Positions 43,791 through 55,005 of a stretch of 64,000 nt of DNA are shown here, one piece after another. The translations under genes were made by a program, and so were the position numbers. The notes beneath the pieces are model-generated. The model saw only the letters and a list, made by a program, of their open reading frames with translations, had not been told where the DNA came from and did not search any database. The DNA is from Neostethus bicornis (taxonomy: Eukaryota > Chordata > Actinopteri > Atheriniformes > Phallostethidae): NCBI GenBank assembly GCA_902685375.1, contig LR738564.1, forward strand, positions 16,022,944-16,086,943, given 5' to 3'. Each line of letters begins with the position of its first letter. Position 1 is the first letter of the stretch.

Positions 43791-44035
43791 CGTTATAAAT
43801 AAAAGGTTCGATCCCCTGCCCAGAGTCCATGCCGAAGTGTCCTTGAGCAAGACACCGAACCCCCAGTTGCTTCTGATGATAGTGGTCTCTGCCTTGCATA
43901 GTAGCTCCCATCATCAGGAATGAATGTTGTGTGTGAATGATTGTATGGAGTGAATGAATAATGCATATATATATATGTAAAAGCGTCTTTGAGTGTCTAG
44001 AAAAGCGCTATATAAGTTCAAAGCATCATCGAAAT
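43791..44035 (+). repeat. tRNA-derived SINE
   Basis: B box GGTTCGATCCCCTGCC followed by GTGTCCTTGAGCAAGACACC and a tail with GAAAAGCGCTATATAAGT, a very common fish SINE. The A-box end is degraded. Confidence 0.75.
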
Positions 44036-44039
44036 ATAT

Positions 44040-45045
44040 TTTTATGATATTGTGAGAGCTCCGGGAGTATGGAGTCTCAGAGCCCTTGGTACAAACTGTC
44101 CAGTGTCTGTACGACTGGAGACAGAGCTTGGTTCGTATAGCTGGCAGTTTGTTGATTCCATTTCCAGTGAGAGTTGTCACCGATTCTGTTCATCACCTTT
44201 ATGGACAGAATATCCAGGTGCAGCCGAGGCGTTAGAGGGATCCGGTTTGGTGACCTCAGGATCGGATCACTGCTTTTTGCGGATGATGTGGTTCTGTTGG
44301 TTTCATCAGACTGAGATCTCCAGCTCTCACTGGATCTGCTGCCAAGTGTGAAGCAGCCGGGATGGGAATTAGCGCCTCCAAATCTGAGACCATGGTCCTC
44401 TCCCGTAAAAGGGTGGAATGCCCCCTGCGATTTGTTCACGAGTGGGGGAATGATGGAGCGGGAGATCGACGGGCAGATCGGTGCGGCGTCAGCGATAACT
44501 AGGACGCTGCATCGGTCCGTCGTGGGAAAGAGAGAGCTGAGCCGAAAATCAAAGCTCTCGATTTACAAGTTGATCTACGTTCCTACCCTTACCTATGGTC
44601 ACCAGCTGTGGGTAGTGACCGAAAGAAAAGAGATCGCGGATACAAGCGGCCGAAATGAGCTTTCTCGGCAGGGTGGCTGGGCTCTCACTCAGAGATCAGG
44701 TGAGGAGCTTTGCCATCCGGGAGGAGGTCGGTGTCGGGATGCTCCTCCTCCAGGTCGAGAGGAGCCAGATGGGGTGGTTCGGGCATTTGGTCGGGATGCC
44801 CCCGAGCGCCTCGCTGGTGAGGTGTTACGGGCATGTCCCACCAGGAGGAGACAGAGAGGCAGACCCCGGACCCTCTGGAGAGACTATGTCTCACAGCTGG
44901 CCAAGGAACGACTTGGGATCCTTCTGGGTGAGCTGGAGGATGCAGTCGGGGTGAGAGAAGCCTGAGCTTCCCGTCTGAGGCTGTTGCCCCCGCGACCCGG
45001 CCTCGGATAAGCGGAAGATGACGGAACGGAACGGAATTTTCCATT
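44040..45045 (+). mobile_element. RTE-like LINE, RT C-terminal half and 3' end
   Basis: Broken frames carry GSLLFADDVVL-like text near 44265, SASKSETMVLSRKRVECPL near 44365, LSRKSKLSIYKLIYVPTLTY near 44540, and LRDQVRSFAIREEVG followed by the basic tail. The 3' end GATAAGCGGAAGATGACGGA carries a short GGAAC repeat tail. This is the longest copy of this family in the window. Confidence 0.85.
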
Positions 45046-45673
45046 TTAACATGTTTAGTTCCAGACAATGAGTCTTTCAGAGGATTTACCCAGAATGCAA
45101 CAGAAACTTTTTCCTCTTTAATACCTATCAGAAAATGTGAGATTTCTTTAGAATCCACTCTTCTGGATAAGACAGCACATTGAGGCGTGGCCTTATCATC
45201 CTCTTACAAAAAAAAGCCTTGAATAATTTGTACTCTATGTTCATTGGATCATCATGAAAAGGACACGCCTTGTTCAGTAACCTTTCTGAAACTTACCCGG
45301 AGCAGGTTATGTTGAGATGGGAAGTTGCTATGGTTACTCACATAACCTGGAAGTTACCTCCAATTTTGGAACCAAAAGTTGAGGTTATCATCAGACTTAC
45401 CCTTAAACTTACCCAGGTATGTCACATAACCTGCTTTCAGGAATACCCCCATCCCCCTCCTTGCAAGCCATGTGGGGTAATTTAAAAAATAAACTTCTTT
45501 ACAGTTGGATTCAGCTAACATGTGAATAAATGTGGGATATTCAACATAAAACTAATTTTACCACGTTTTCTAAATTTATTGTCAAGAAATTATGAGATTG
45601 TTCAAAATAGTTATTAATTTAGAATAAAGGTCTCATTTTTTTCGACGCACAAAACACGGATTTGAATAAGTAT
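45046..45673. other. No gene; possible DNA-transposon remnant
   Basis: Around 45268-45445 there are repeated phrases on the theme GGTTATGT/ACTTACC, as in a common fish non-autonomous DNA element, but no ends were defined. Confidence 0.35.
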
Positions 45674-45689
45674 AAGAAAAATAACCCTT

Positions 45690-48600
45690 CAGAAATCAAA
45701 AGACAGAGGTGGCTTAGAGCTGCCTAATTTTCAGGATTACTTCTTGGCAAATAGACTGCATTATATCTTAAAATGGCTGAAACCTGACCTATTGGACGAA
45801 TCTTGGATAGATATAGAGCACACTCTTTGCGAGAACCTTAACATCTCTGATCTACCTTTTTTTAGTTCAGGCATTAAACGCCACAAGTGTTTCAGAAGTT
45901 TAAACATCAGCTCAACACTAACAGTCTGGTGGGAATTTCTTAAAAAAAACAACTATACAATATTCCCATGTAAGCTCACCCCCATTTGGAACAATCCTGA
46001 TATTCTATTAAACAAAAGCGTGGTGTGCTTCAATTCTTGGAAGGATAAAGGAATCCAACAGTTTCAACACATAATTCATAACAAAGCATTCATCTCCCTC
46101 TCATCTCTATCATCAAATCATGGGATCAGCAACAGTAAGTTTCTTGAATACAGGCAACTTAAATCCGTAATAACTTCTAAGTACCGCTTGAACCAATTGG
46201 ACCTTGAACTTCCACTCACAGTGACACAACTCATGAATCTAAACAATCCTAAACTCACCTCGAAAGTCTACAAATTAGTATCTAAAATAGACGACACAAT
46301 CCACCTCCCGATGTCAAAATGGGAATCTAATCTATCACTAAACTCCAGTCATCAATTCTGGCTGCAGATCTGTCTGAATGCCTTTAATATGACCAACAGT
46401 CCAAACTTACAACTTATCCAGTACAAGATTCTTCACAGAACTCATTACACAAGACGTAGGCTATTTAAAATGAGCCTTGTACAGTCTATGATTTGCACAC
46501 AGTGCACAGGTAATAACGTTGATGACTATATGCACGCCCTGTGGCTCTGTGCACCCGTGCAAACTTTTTGGCATAAAGTCTGTGAGGACTTATCCAAATT
46601 AACTAAACTTAAAGTTCCTGCCTGTCCAAAGCTTTGTTTGTTAGGCGACCTAAGTGAAATGAACATTGAAACTCACAAGGCACAAATGGTTCTCACTGCC
46701 TTATGTATCGCAAAGAAAACTATCCTCCTGAACTGGAAATCCAAAACCACTCTTAGCATTAACCAGTACAAAAACCTCCTGTCAGACCACATCAGCTTAG
46801 AGATCATGTCTGCATCTTTTAAACATGATTCAACCTCAGTGACCCTCTGGTCCCAGCTGATTAGTCACATCACTCTGTAAGAACATGGTGATAATAGGTA
46901 CGGGTTTAAACTAGTTCCGGGGGCTTGGAGCGGGGGGCGGTTGGGGTCTCCATGCATCCAGAGGGTCTGGTGTCGACTTGGTCCCGGGGCTCTAGTTGGC
47001 CGGGGCGTGGGGCGGCTCGCTTGACTAGCGAGGGAATCGGGATCTCTGTGCCGGCTCCTGCTGGGGTACGGGGCTGGCAGTGGCTGCCGGCCTGAGACGG
47101 CGTTGGTGGGACCCTGGTTGGGGTTGGTTGTCATGGTGGGGGCTGGGTTGGGGGGGTCGGCCTTGGGGAGCTGGGGGCTTGCTTCTGCGGGCTGGGGCTC
47201 TTGCCTGGGTCCTGGGGGGGCCTAGGCTGTCCTGCAGTGGTCACTGCAGTCGGACCGCCTGGTGCCCGACCTGGGGATCCACGTCTCACCTGCTGCACGG
47301 AGGGGTTGCGGAGGGGACCAGGGAAGGAAGTAGGGTGCAGCAGAAAGAAAGGAGAGGTAAGACGAGGCTGTGTGGTGACGGGGTGCCTCGGAGGGTGGGG
47401 TGGGCCCAGGTCCTTGGGCCTGTTGGAGGTTGTTTCTGATGGCTCTGGGGTCTCCTGCTGCTCTTGTGTGGCGGAGGACACTACCTCGGTGGCTGTGTCC
47501 CGCATGGCTGCCTCTTTTTGGAGCGTGCTGTTTGCCTCGTGGTTGCCTGGCTGGTTCGGAGGGCCCCTGGCGCTTACCGTGTCCGGCTGGGGAGCCGGTC
47601 GCCCGGGGGGATGTTTCCCTCCTTCCGGTTGTGCCCATCCGCCTGCTCTCTCCCGGTCCCACACTGCCACATGCTCACTGTCACTTAGGGCGCGGGGTCT
47701 GGATGGGTGGGGCACGCTGACGAGGCTTGGGGAGGGTGATCCCCCTTCTGAGTCCCCGTCTGCACCCATCCTCCACTCCACTTTTAACTGCATCTTAGTC
47801 ATTTATATTCATATAGGGTCTTGAGGGGTATTTCGGAGAGGGAGTGCCAAGTGGGGACACCTGCACTCCCCCCCATGCCGTTCCCCCTCAATTTTAAATC
47901 CCACCTTAGACACTGAACATGGCACAATGGCACCACACACATTCCAAACTAAACTACACACAGAGAGGTCCTCGGGTTGGGGGGCAATGCCGCTTGGCAG
48001 CGACAGGGCCCGCCACCTGCAAGCGCTCTCTCGCCCACTTCAATTGCAGCACATACATACACAGGTGGGACCGGGGGAGGGCGGCCGGTCTTCACCCGTC
48101 TGTGTCCCTTCGAGTCGGCCGGGATCTCGGGGCTCTGCTGCCTGGAGGGGGGCTGGGTTTGCAGGACTTGGAGGCCAGTCACTTCTGTGTTGCCCGCCTT
48201 CGGGGGGCGGGAGACACCCAGAGATACGGTTGTGTGGTTTTTGTATGGGGGAAACGGGCCCGGGGGCGGTCTCGCCTGGCCCTGCTGGGGCCCCTCGTCA
48301 CCAGTTGGGGTTAAGAGGTGCACTGGGGTGAGCATCACTAGAGAGTTGGCAGGACTACAGTTGAGGGACTAGGGTAGTGAAGAGGGACATTAGGTGTGCA
48401 GAGGTGGTCTTTGGGCTGCCTGGGTCGGGCACCTGGCTGTGTGTTGGGCTGTGGCGGCTGCATGTGGGGTAGCCTGGCCCTGCTGGGCCCCCGGTTGAGC
48501 CCCGGCTCGGGGATTGTCGGGTCCCTGGGCCCTTGGGGTGAGTGCTCCCCTCTCGGTCCGGGCCTTGACTTCTGTCACCCCTGGGCTCGCCTAGGGCCGT

Positions 48601-49389
48601 GGGGTACGGTTGCCGCGTCTGCCCCGAGGCCTGTGGGTCCTGGCATCGGGGAGGCCCGTGCTCCTTGGTGCTGGAGTGGCCCTGGCAGGGGTTTCTCTAT
48701 GCGCCTTGCTGGGTGGGTGGGCGGCTCCTCGGCCCGGCCCGGCTTCGGGGTCCCGGGACCTGGATGGGCGTGGGCCCGGGTAGCGTGTGTCTCTGCCTCC
48801 CTTGTTCCAATCCTTTGGGGCTGGGGACAATCCGTTGGTCCTAATAAGCACATGGTTCACATCGGCAGCACGCATGTACTTTCACTCACACTCGCACACT
48901 ATATCACTCTGTTTACTGTCCGCTATGGTCCTTGCTTTCAACCAATATTATTATAACTCTAGTAACATGTGTTTGTGTTGTACATCATTTGCTATAGAAG
49001 GTTTTGTTGTATGTGTCAGTTTTATCACTGGTTTAAACTCTTGTTTGTACTTTTTTTTTTTTTTTTTCCCCACAGATAATCCAGCAGGTTGGTTGTGATG
49101 CAGAATACTACAACTTCAGATTTTCTTTTTACTTTCTCCCCCTCTCTTCTTCTTCTTCTGTACCCTATCCCTCCTCTTTTTCACCCCACCTACCCACGCC
49201 CCTCTCCTTAGTAATTTCTGTCAGGTCCAGCGCAGAAAGCATATATATTTTGATTGTAAAGCATTTAAAATAAACAAATAAAGCTTGTCAGGGTCGGCAC
49301 ATTGTGCTGACCCTGGTAGAACAAAACTGCCCAGCAATACTTGACATACAGATCATTATTCTGCTTGTCACAACGCTGGACAGGACAGG

Positions 49390-49422
<33 letters not shown>
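45690..49422 (+). mobile_element. L1/Tx1-type LINE insertion, 5'-truncated, with 16-bp target duplication
   Basis: Begins within ORF2 and ends in a poly-A run at 49393-49422. The flanking 16-mer AAGAAAAATAACCCTT is identical at 45674-45689 and 49423-49438, proving one retrotransposition event. The ORF2 remainder (45744-46880) is intact to its stop and ends with a zinc knuckle (CTQCTGNNVDDYMHALWLC). The 2.5 kb 3' UTR is strongly G-rich on the sense strand. Confidence 0.93.
45744..46880 (+). CDS. L1-type ORF2 C-terminal fragment
   Basis: 378 codons open. The frame continues upstream as GGLELPNFQDYF, the usual start of the region after the RT core in L1-clade ORF2 proteins. The rest is the long C-terminal segment and the terminal C-x2-C...H-x4-C zinc knuckle around residues 250-275. 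The RT and endonuclease are missing because of 5' truncation, so it is not expected to work by itself. There is no evidence of host use. Confidence 0.8.
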   Translation: MANRLHYILKWLKPDLLDESWIDIEHTLCENLNISDLPFFSSGIKRHKCFRSLNISSTLTVWWEFLKKNNYTIFPCKLTPIWNNPDILLNKSVVCFNSWKDKGIQQFQHIIHNKAFISLSSLSSNHGISNSKFLEYRQLKSVITSKYRLNQLDLELPLTVTQLMNLNNPKLTSKVYKLVSKIDDTIHLPMSKWESNLSLNSSHQFWLQICLNAFNMTNSPNLQLIQYKILHRTHYTRRRLFKMSLVQSMICTQCTGNNVDDYMHALWLCAPVQTFWHKVCEDLSKLTKLKVPACPKLCLLGDLSEMNIETHKAQMVLTALCIAKKTILLNWKSKTTLSINQYKNLLSDHISLEIMSASFKHDSTSVTLWSQLISHITL

Positions 49423-49426
<4 letters not shown>

Positions 49427-49434
49427 AAAATAAC

Positions 49435-49465
<31 letters not shown>

Positions 49466-49467
49466 GG

Positions 49468-49690
49468 AGCCGAAGACTTTGCTCAGCGGTAGAATGTCCG
49501 TTCATTGAGCCGGGAGAAACTGGTTCGATTCCCAGGGGGCTCATGCCTATTTTTCTCAATAGAAGACACCTTCTTTCAGCATCCCGTTACTTCCACCATT
49601 GGCACCGTCATGGCTGCCTGCTGCAGCTGAATGTAGCAAATAGATTTTCCCCATGAGGAATGAATTGGATGGACAATTTGAAAAAAAAAA
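49468..49690 (+). repeat. tRNA-derived SINE
   Basis: Head with TTGCTCAGCGGTAGAATGTC and B box GGTTCGATTCCCAGG, then TTCCACCATTGGCACCGTCA. It shares the body of the SINEs at 24270 and 58441. Confidence 0.75.
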
Positions 49691-49699
49691 AATCTCCGA

Positions 49700-50514
49700 A
49701 GCTAGTTTGCACTACATCTAGCGTGGTGGTACAAAGACGTCTATTTCAGTCCTAGAGCAACAATCGTGTTCTTTAAATACTATTTTGTTAGAAATAACTC
49801 CTTACCTTTTTGTGGAACTGAAGTTTTTCTGCAGATTTTTTGAACACGTTGAAAACGATGTGCTCCGGAATCTGCAAAGTGAAGCCAATAGAGACACAAA
49901 TTCAGTGATTTTGGGCTATTTAAATCAAATTGAATTATTTCTATTCGCTTACCTGAGCGCTAGATTCAATAAAAACAATGAAGTTCACTGTTTCTTAGTC
50001 AATCAGTGATCGACGTTTGATCAAATGTTCCCCAATAAGTCTCAGAGAAATTATTTCAATTCAGTTTGAAGACAAAAGAAAGATGGTTGAGTGCGCATGT
50101 GCTTTTTGTAAGGCTAAAAATGTCGTCCCAAAGTGGTCAGCTTGGCCGCGTCCCATTTGAAAATTAGGTCTAACTTGTTAAAGCAACATCCAATAAGAAC
50201 GTGTAAAAAACAGAAACCACTTGAATTGGTATTCAAAAGGAAATTGTCATTGTTTTTTAAAAAAATTTCAAATTAAAAGACACACACACTTTTTTTTTTC
50301 TTTTGTTTTCAGGGATTATTTTCAATTTATAGTTGATAGAATAAATGATCAATAAGATCTCAATGGATTAAATTCAAAATGAAAAGTAAGGAAGCTTATG
50401 TTATGTTTCCTTATAATGTATTTTAATTATAAATATAATATATTATAATTATAAAATATTTTTGGGGAAAAAAAAGACAATCAACCACCTGTTGACTTTA
50501 CATCAAAATGACAT
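49700..50514. other. No gene seen
   Basis: AT-rich DNA. The small open frame 49785-50009 shows no domain and no splice-supported continuation. Confidence 0.4.
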
Positions 50515-50755
50515 TTTGCTCCTCTTGATCGAGAGAAGCCAGTTGGGGTATCTGGTTAGTTTGCCTCCCGAACGCCACACTGGTGAGGGGTATCAGTGGT
50601 GAGAGACCCAAAAGGCAGGTCATGGACTATGTCTCACAGCTGGCCGGGGAACTCCTTGGAATCCTCACAGGTGACCTGGATGATGCAGCCGGGTGAGAGA
50701 GGCTGTTGCCCCTGCCATCCGGCCCAGATAAGCAAAAGATGACAGAACAGAACAT
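50515..50755 (+). mobile_element. RTE-like LINE tail fragment
   Basis: A degraded copy of the family end: TGTCTCACAGCTGGCCGGGG and GATAAGCAAAAGATGACAGA are clear landmarks. Confidence 0.7.
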
Positions 50756-50984
50756 TTTTAAATCAAGCTAGATTGTCAATGTTCTGATCTAAATGTCTGA
50801 TTTTATTTAAAGCCTTTAACTTGTTGTAGATTTGTAAGAATAGATCATTTGTAGAATGAGCACCAGAGTATCAGGTTTTACCAGATCCACATCGGCAGAT
50901 TATCAAATCAAAAGAAAATTGGATTTAAGAACAACTGTCAGTCAGTGAGTCACATTCTTAACCGTCTATCTCTTACGGGGATCT
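50756..50984. other. No feature seen
   Basis: AT-rich spacer. Confidence 0.4.
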
Positions 50985-51285
50985 CGGAGTCCATCCCGGA
51001 TGATTCAAGGCGAAGGGCAAGGTACACCCCAAACAGGTCGCCAGTCTGTCACAGGGCCACACACACACATTCCTAGAGGCAATTTGACACTGGCCAGTCA
51101 ACCTAACGTGCATGTTTTTGGAGGGTAGAAGGAAACCGGAGTACCAAGAGAAAGCCCACTCAGACAAAAGGTGAACATGCAAACTCCACACGGAAATGCC
51201 AGTGTTCCAAACACTTGTGTTTGAAACCACGACCTTCTTGCTGTGAAGCTACTGTGCCACGCACTGCGCCACCGTGCCCCCCAAG
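50985..51285 (-). repeat. tRNA-derived SINE-like element
   Basis: Reverse orientation of the family at 1165-1460 and 32205: complements of the GGGGTGTACC, ACATGCACGTTAGG and TTTGCATGTTCACC blocks are in the expected order. Confidence 0.75.
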
Positions 51286-51825
51286 AACAACTGTATTCAT
51301 TAAAAGTATGGCTTTACTTGCACATATAAAAAATCTGTATCCCCAAAATGTGTTTGACTCTAGTGAGATAGCAGCCAGGTTCTACAGGAGACACACTGAT
51401 TGTGAACTGAGACACAGACCACAGCTCCCAATGAACCCACAACATAGATTTATTTGTTCCATACTTTGTGTTACATTCACAATCTGTAAAAAATGACAGT
51501 GGGGAAACAAGGATCTGATCCCTTACTGATTTTGTTTTTTTTTCCCACCAATAAAGACCTCAGTCTGTGATATTATTGGAAGGTGTAGTTTAACATGTTG
51601 AGACAGAATATTAAAAAGAAAATCCAGACAATCAGTTTGAAAGATCTACATTCATTTATTTTATTGAGAAAAATAGAAATTTTATCAAGCGTTCTTGTTG
51701 ATTGATCCAGACAAGCTGAACTCTGGCTTGTCACCTAAATTGAAGACACCTGGTATCACTAATAACTTGTATGAATGCCAGCTGGCCACAGACTCAATCA
51801 GTTTGTCAGACTCCAAACTCTTCAA
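51286..51825. other. No gene seen
   Basis: Mixed sequence before the I-clade LINE. No coding or repeat family recognised. Confidence 0.35.
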
Positions 51826-54653
51826 CATGGGGAAGCTCACACAACTTTCAGCACTTAATGGAGTATAAGAGAGCTCAGGCTAGGGTACGCAGGACGATTC
51901 GGGCAGTCAAGAGGGGTTATTGGAGGGGCTATTGTGGCACTATTGGTAGGGACACTCCGGTGGGTTCAGTGTGGGGTATGATTAGGAGGATGGGTGGGGG
52001 TGCACGGTGTTTTGATTTACCGGCTCTACGGAATGGGGACCGGATTGTGGTTGGGGACCAGGAAAAGGCAGAGGTGTTGGCACAGCGGTTTGTGGAAACT
52101 CAGAATGTTGAGGCTTTGTCGGTGGAGGGGCGAGCTGTGAGGAGGCAGTTGGAGGAAGAATTTGCAGGGGAGCTGGGCAGGGATGATGATGTCATGGAGG
52201 TGGTAAATGATGTATTTACAATGGGGGAGTTGGAAACAGCTTTGGCGAAAGGAAGTCAGTCGGCGCCTGGTAAAGATGGTATTGTATATGGCATGCTCGG
52301 ACAGCTGGGTAGTGTGGGTAAAGGGAAACTTTTGGGCTTATTTAATAGGGTGTGGAGAGAGGGGGTGGTGCCGGCAGAGTGGAAGGAGGCAGTGATTCTC
52401 CCGATTAGGAAGCCTGGAGCGGATACAAGTGATCCAAGAAACTACAGGCCGATTGCTTTAACGTCTGTAGTCTGCAAGTTGATGGAGAGGTTGGTAACTC
52501 AGAGGTTGGAGTATACGTTAGAAAAGGGGAATCTATTGTCGCAATACCAGTGTGGTTTTAGAAGGGGTAGGAGCACTTTGGATTCGTTAGTTCGGTTGGA
52601 GGATGATGTTAGGAAGGCACGGGTGAATAGAGAGGTTTTGGTGGCGGTATTTTTTGATGTTGAAAAAGCCTATGATATGTTGTGGAGGAAGGGACTGTTG
52701 ATTACACTACGCACGATGGGGATTAGAGGGAGAATATTCAATTGGGTTCGGAGTTTCTTGGAGGGGCGGAGGATTCAGGTTAAGGTTGGGAGAGCGATGT
52801 CGTCGGTTTATGACATGGAGAATGGGACGCCGCAGGGGAGTGTAATTAGCCCTACCTTGTTTAATGTTATGTTTAATGGTGTGTTTAGTGGGGTGGGGAA
52901 TGATTTAGGTAGGTCACTGTTTGCTGATAATGGGGCGTTGTGGAAGAGGGGACGGAACAGGGAGTATGTTGTTGGGAAAGTGCAGGAGGGTATAGACAGG
53001 GTGCAGGCTTGGGGTGACAGGTGGGGTTTTAGATTTTCGGTGGACAAGACAAAAGGTACGATGTTCTCGAGGGGCCGGGTTGGCACTGTGAAGGGTTTGA
53101 AGCTCTATGGTAGGCCCATTGAGATGGTGGGGTCTTTTCGTTTTCTGGGTTTAACTTTTGATAGGCAGTTGGTGTGGAGGGAACATGTAAGGTACTTGAC
53201 CAGTAAGTGTGACAAGATATTAAATGTCATGAGATGTCTGGCTGGGGTGGACTGGGGGGCCAGTTTTTCAGCTTTGAGGTGCCTATATGATGCCCTGATA
53301 AAATTCAGATTGGATTACGGATGTGTGGTTTATGGTTCGGCGGCGCCTACAGTGTTACTGGATTTAGATGTGGTGCAGGCCAAGGCCCTGAGGATTTGTT
53401 TAGGTGCTCTGAGGACTTCGCCAGTGAGTGCCCTGAGGGTGGAGGCGGGTGTCATGCCACTCGCTCTGAGGAGGAAGCACCTGGCGGTGAATTATTGGGT
53501 TTCCTTGAGAGGAAAGAGCCATAATCACCCTGGGCGGGGGGTTCTGGAATGGTCCTGGGAGAGGGGTGTGAAGGAAACTTTGAGTTTTGGGTGGGTAGGG
53601 GGTTTGTGGGCACGGGAATTGGGTGTGGGGGATTTGGAGTTGGAGCGGGAGGAAAATTTTCAGATGGTGCCACAGTGGAGGCTGGGAGAGGTGAGGGTGG
53701 AATTGGGGATGGTGGGGTGGAGACGTAGGTTTGGGGATGTGAATGTGGCAGGAGCATTTAGGAGTATTATTGAGGAGAATTATGGGGATTACACATTGGT
53801 GTTTACGGATGGTTCAAGGGATCCGGTTTCGGGGAGGACGGGTGCGGGAATGGTGGTGGAAGGATCTGGAGTGGAGGTAGGGGTTCGCACGTCAGATCAC
53901 TTATGTATTTTCACGGTGGAGTTATATGCAGTGTGGATGGCTGTGGTGTGGGCGATGCAACATGGTGGTGGGAAGGTACTTATATGCACGGACTCGTTGT
54001 CAGTGGTTCGGGCTCTTGAACTGGGGAGGGTGAGGTATCATCAAGGTTTGTTTTGGGATGTTTTGAATATGGTGTCGGGGGTGATAGGAGGGTCGTTGGT
54101 GTTTATGTGTGTTCCGGGCCATTCTGGGATTGGGGGGAATGAGCGAGTGGATGAGGTGGCAAAGAGGGCTGCGGATCGGGTGGTGGTGGAGAGGGTCGTG
54201 GCTCTGTCACGAGGGGAGGTGAAGGCGTTGGTCTGGAAGGGGATAATGCAGCAGTGGCAGATGGAGTGGGAGTCAGAGGTGAAGGGACGACACTTGTATG
54301 AAGTACAGAGGACGGTGGGGGTGACTGTGGATCCGGTGGGTGGTGGAAGGCGGGGGCAGGTGGTTTTTAGCAGGTTACGTATTGGGCACACGGGATTGAA
54401 TGAAACGCTCAAGATTCTGGGTAAACATTTGGATGGGTGTTGTGATTTCTGTGGGGAGTTGGAAGGGGTTAGTCACGTGGTGTTATCATGTAGAAAGTAT
54501 GAGGAAGAAAGAGAGGCTATGATGGTGGTGCTGAGGAGTGTTGGGATGAGACAACTGAGCTTGAAGGAGGTGTTTTTGTATGGACGTCAGGGGAAGGGTT
54601 TTGGTGCCCTGTACATTTTTTTGAGGTGTACAGGGTTATTGAGGAGGATTTAA
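51771..54653 (+). CDS. I-clade LINE polyprotein: RT, RNase H, zinc knuckle
   Basis: 960 codons open. The RT domain lies at about 100-500, with catalytic motif A FFDVEKAYDML near 293, GTPQGSVISPTLFNVMFNG near 355 and motif C FADN near 384 where FADD is expected. RNase H lies at 675-795 with TDGS, an E in FTVELYAVW, TDSLSVV and GHSGIGGNERVDEVAK. A CCHC-like knuckle CDFCGELEGVSHVVLSC lies near 890. RNase H joined to RT is typical of the I group. The Asp-to-Asn change at the RT site should abolish polymerisation although the frame is intact. The first 15 or so codons come from flanking DNA. Confidence 0.88.
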   Translation: MNASWPQTQSVCQTPNSSTWGSSHNFQHLMEYKRAQARVRRTIRAVKRGYWRGYCGTIGRDTPVGSVWGMIRRMGGGARCFDLPALRNGDRIVVGDQEKAEVLAQRFVETQNVEALSVEGRAVRRQLEEEFAGELGRDDDVMEVVNDVFTMGELETALAKGSQSAPGKDGIVYGMLGQLGSVGKGKLLGLFNRVWREGVVPAEWKEAVILPIRKPGADTSDPRNYRPIALTSVVCKLMERLVTQRLEYTLEKGNLLSQYQCGFRRGRSTLDSLVRLEDDVRKARVNREVLVAVFFDVEKAYDMLWRKGLLITLRTMGIRGRIFNWVRSFLEGRRIQVKVGRAMSSVYDMENGTPQGSVISPTLFNVMFNGVFSGVGNDLGRSLFADNGALWKRGRNREYVVGKVQEGIDRVQAWGDRWGFRFSVDKTKGTMFSRGRVGTVKGLKLYGRPIEMVGSFRFLGLTFDRQLVWREHVRYLTSKCDKILNVMRCLAGVDWGASFSALRCLYDALIKFRLDYGCVVYGSAAPTVLLDLDVVQAKALRICLGALRTSPVSALRVEAGVMPLALRRKHLAVNYWVSLRGKSHNHPGRGVLEWSWERGVKETLSFGWVGGLWARELGVGDLELEREENFQMVPQWRLGEVRVELGMVGWRRRFGDVNVAGAFRSIIEENYGDYTLVFTDGSRDPVSGRTGAGMVVEGSGVEVGVRTSDHLCIFTVELYAVWMAVVWAMQHGGGKVLICTDSLSVVRALELGRVRYHQGLFWDVLNMVSGVIGGSLVFMCVPGHSGIGGNERVDEVAKRAADRVVVERVVALSRGEVKALVWKGIMQQWQMEWESEVKGRHLYEVQRTVGVTVDPVGGGRRGQVVFSRLRIGHTGLNETLKILGKHLDGCCDFCGELEGVSHVVLSCRKYEEEREAMMVVLRSVGMRQLSLKEVFLYGRQGKGFGALYIFLRCTGLLRRI

Positions 54654-54727
54654 GGTTCGTGACAGTCAGTAGGTGGCGGTAATGCACCCAGGTTGGTGCT
54701 TCATGCCGCAAACTAAAGAAGAAGAAG
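51826..54727 (+). mobile_element. I-clade (Nimb-like) LINE, 5'-truncated, long open frame
   Basis: Homology to the copy at 31110 starts at about 51826. The element keeps RT, RNase H and a zinc knuckle and ends with AGGTGGCGGTAATGCACC and an AAGAAGAAGAAGAA tail. The endonuclease is missing. Confidence 0.9.
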
Positions 54728-54930
54728 AACATGGGGAAGACCAAAGAGCTCTTTGTGGCTTTAAGGGAAAAAGAAGACTGTACATCTGTACAAGACCAGT
54801 ATGGTCTACAGAACCATTATTAAGAAACTGGGCAGTAAAGGGGCAACTGTTGGTGCTAGGGATGGTAAATCCAATGACCATCAATTTCCAAAAAAAGACT
54901 CAACGATTTGAATTTTTTGAGCCCACAGAG
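54728..54930 (+). pseudogene. Possible Tc1-like transposase N-terminal remnant
   Basis: Starts ATGGGGAAGACCAAAGAGCT (MGKTKEL, a usual Tc1 beginning), then breaks down, with IIKKLGSKGATVGA-like text 100 bases later in another frame. Weak support. Confidence 0.4.
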
Positions 54931-54949
54931 AGCACCATCTGCAGAGGTG

Positions 54950-55005
54950 GAGCTCAGCAGGATGAGGGACCAGAGGTGGAGCTCAGCAGGATGAGGGAAC
55001 ATAAG
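54950..55005. repeat. 29-bp minisatellite, left part
   Basis: Units of the type GAGCTCAGCAGGATGAGGGA; the array continues at 57447 after an hAT insertion. Confidence 0.85.

Noticed and set aside
46865..48956. Overlapping open frames of 100-223 codons on both strands
   Set aside because: Same L1 3' UTR as above in the other orientation; low stop frequency explains them and no domain is visible.
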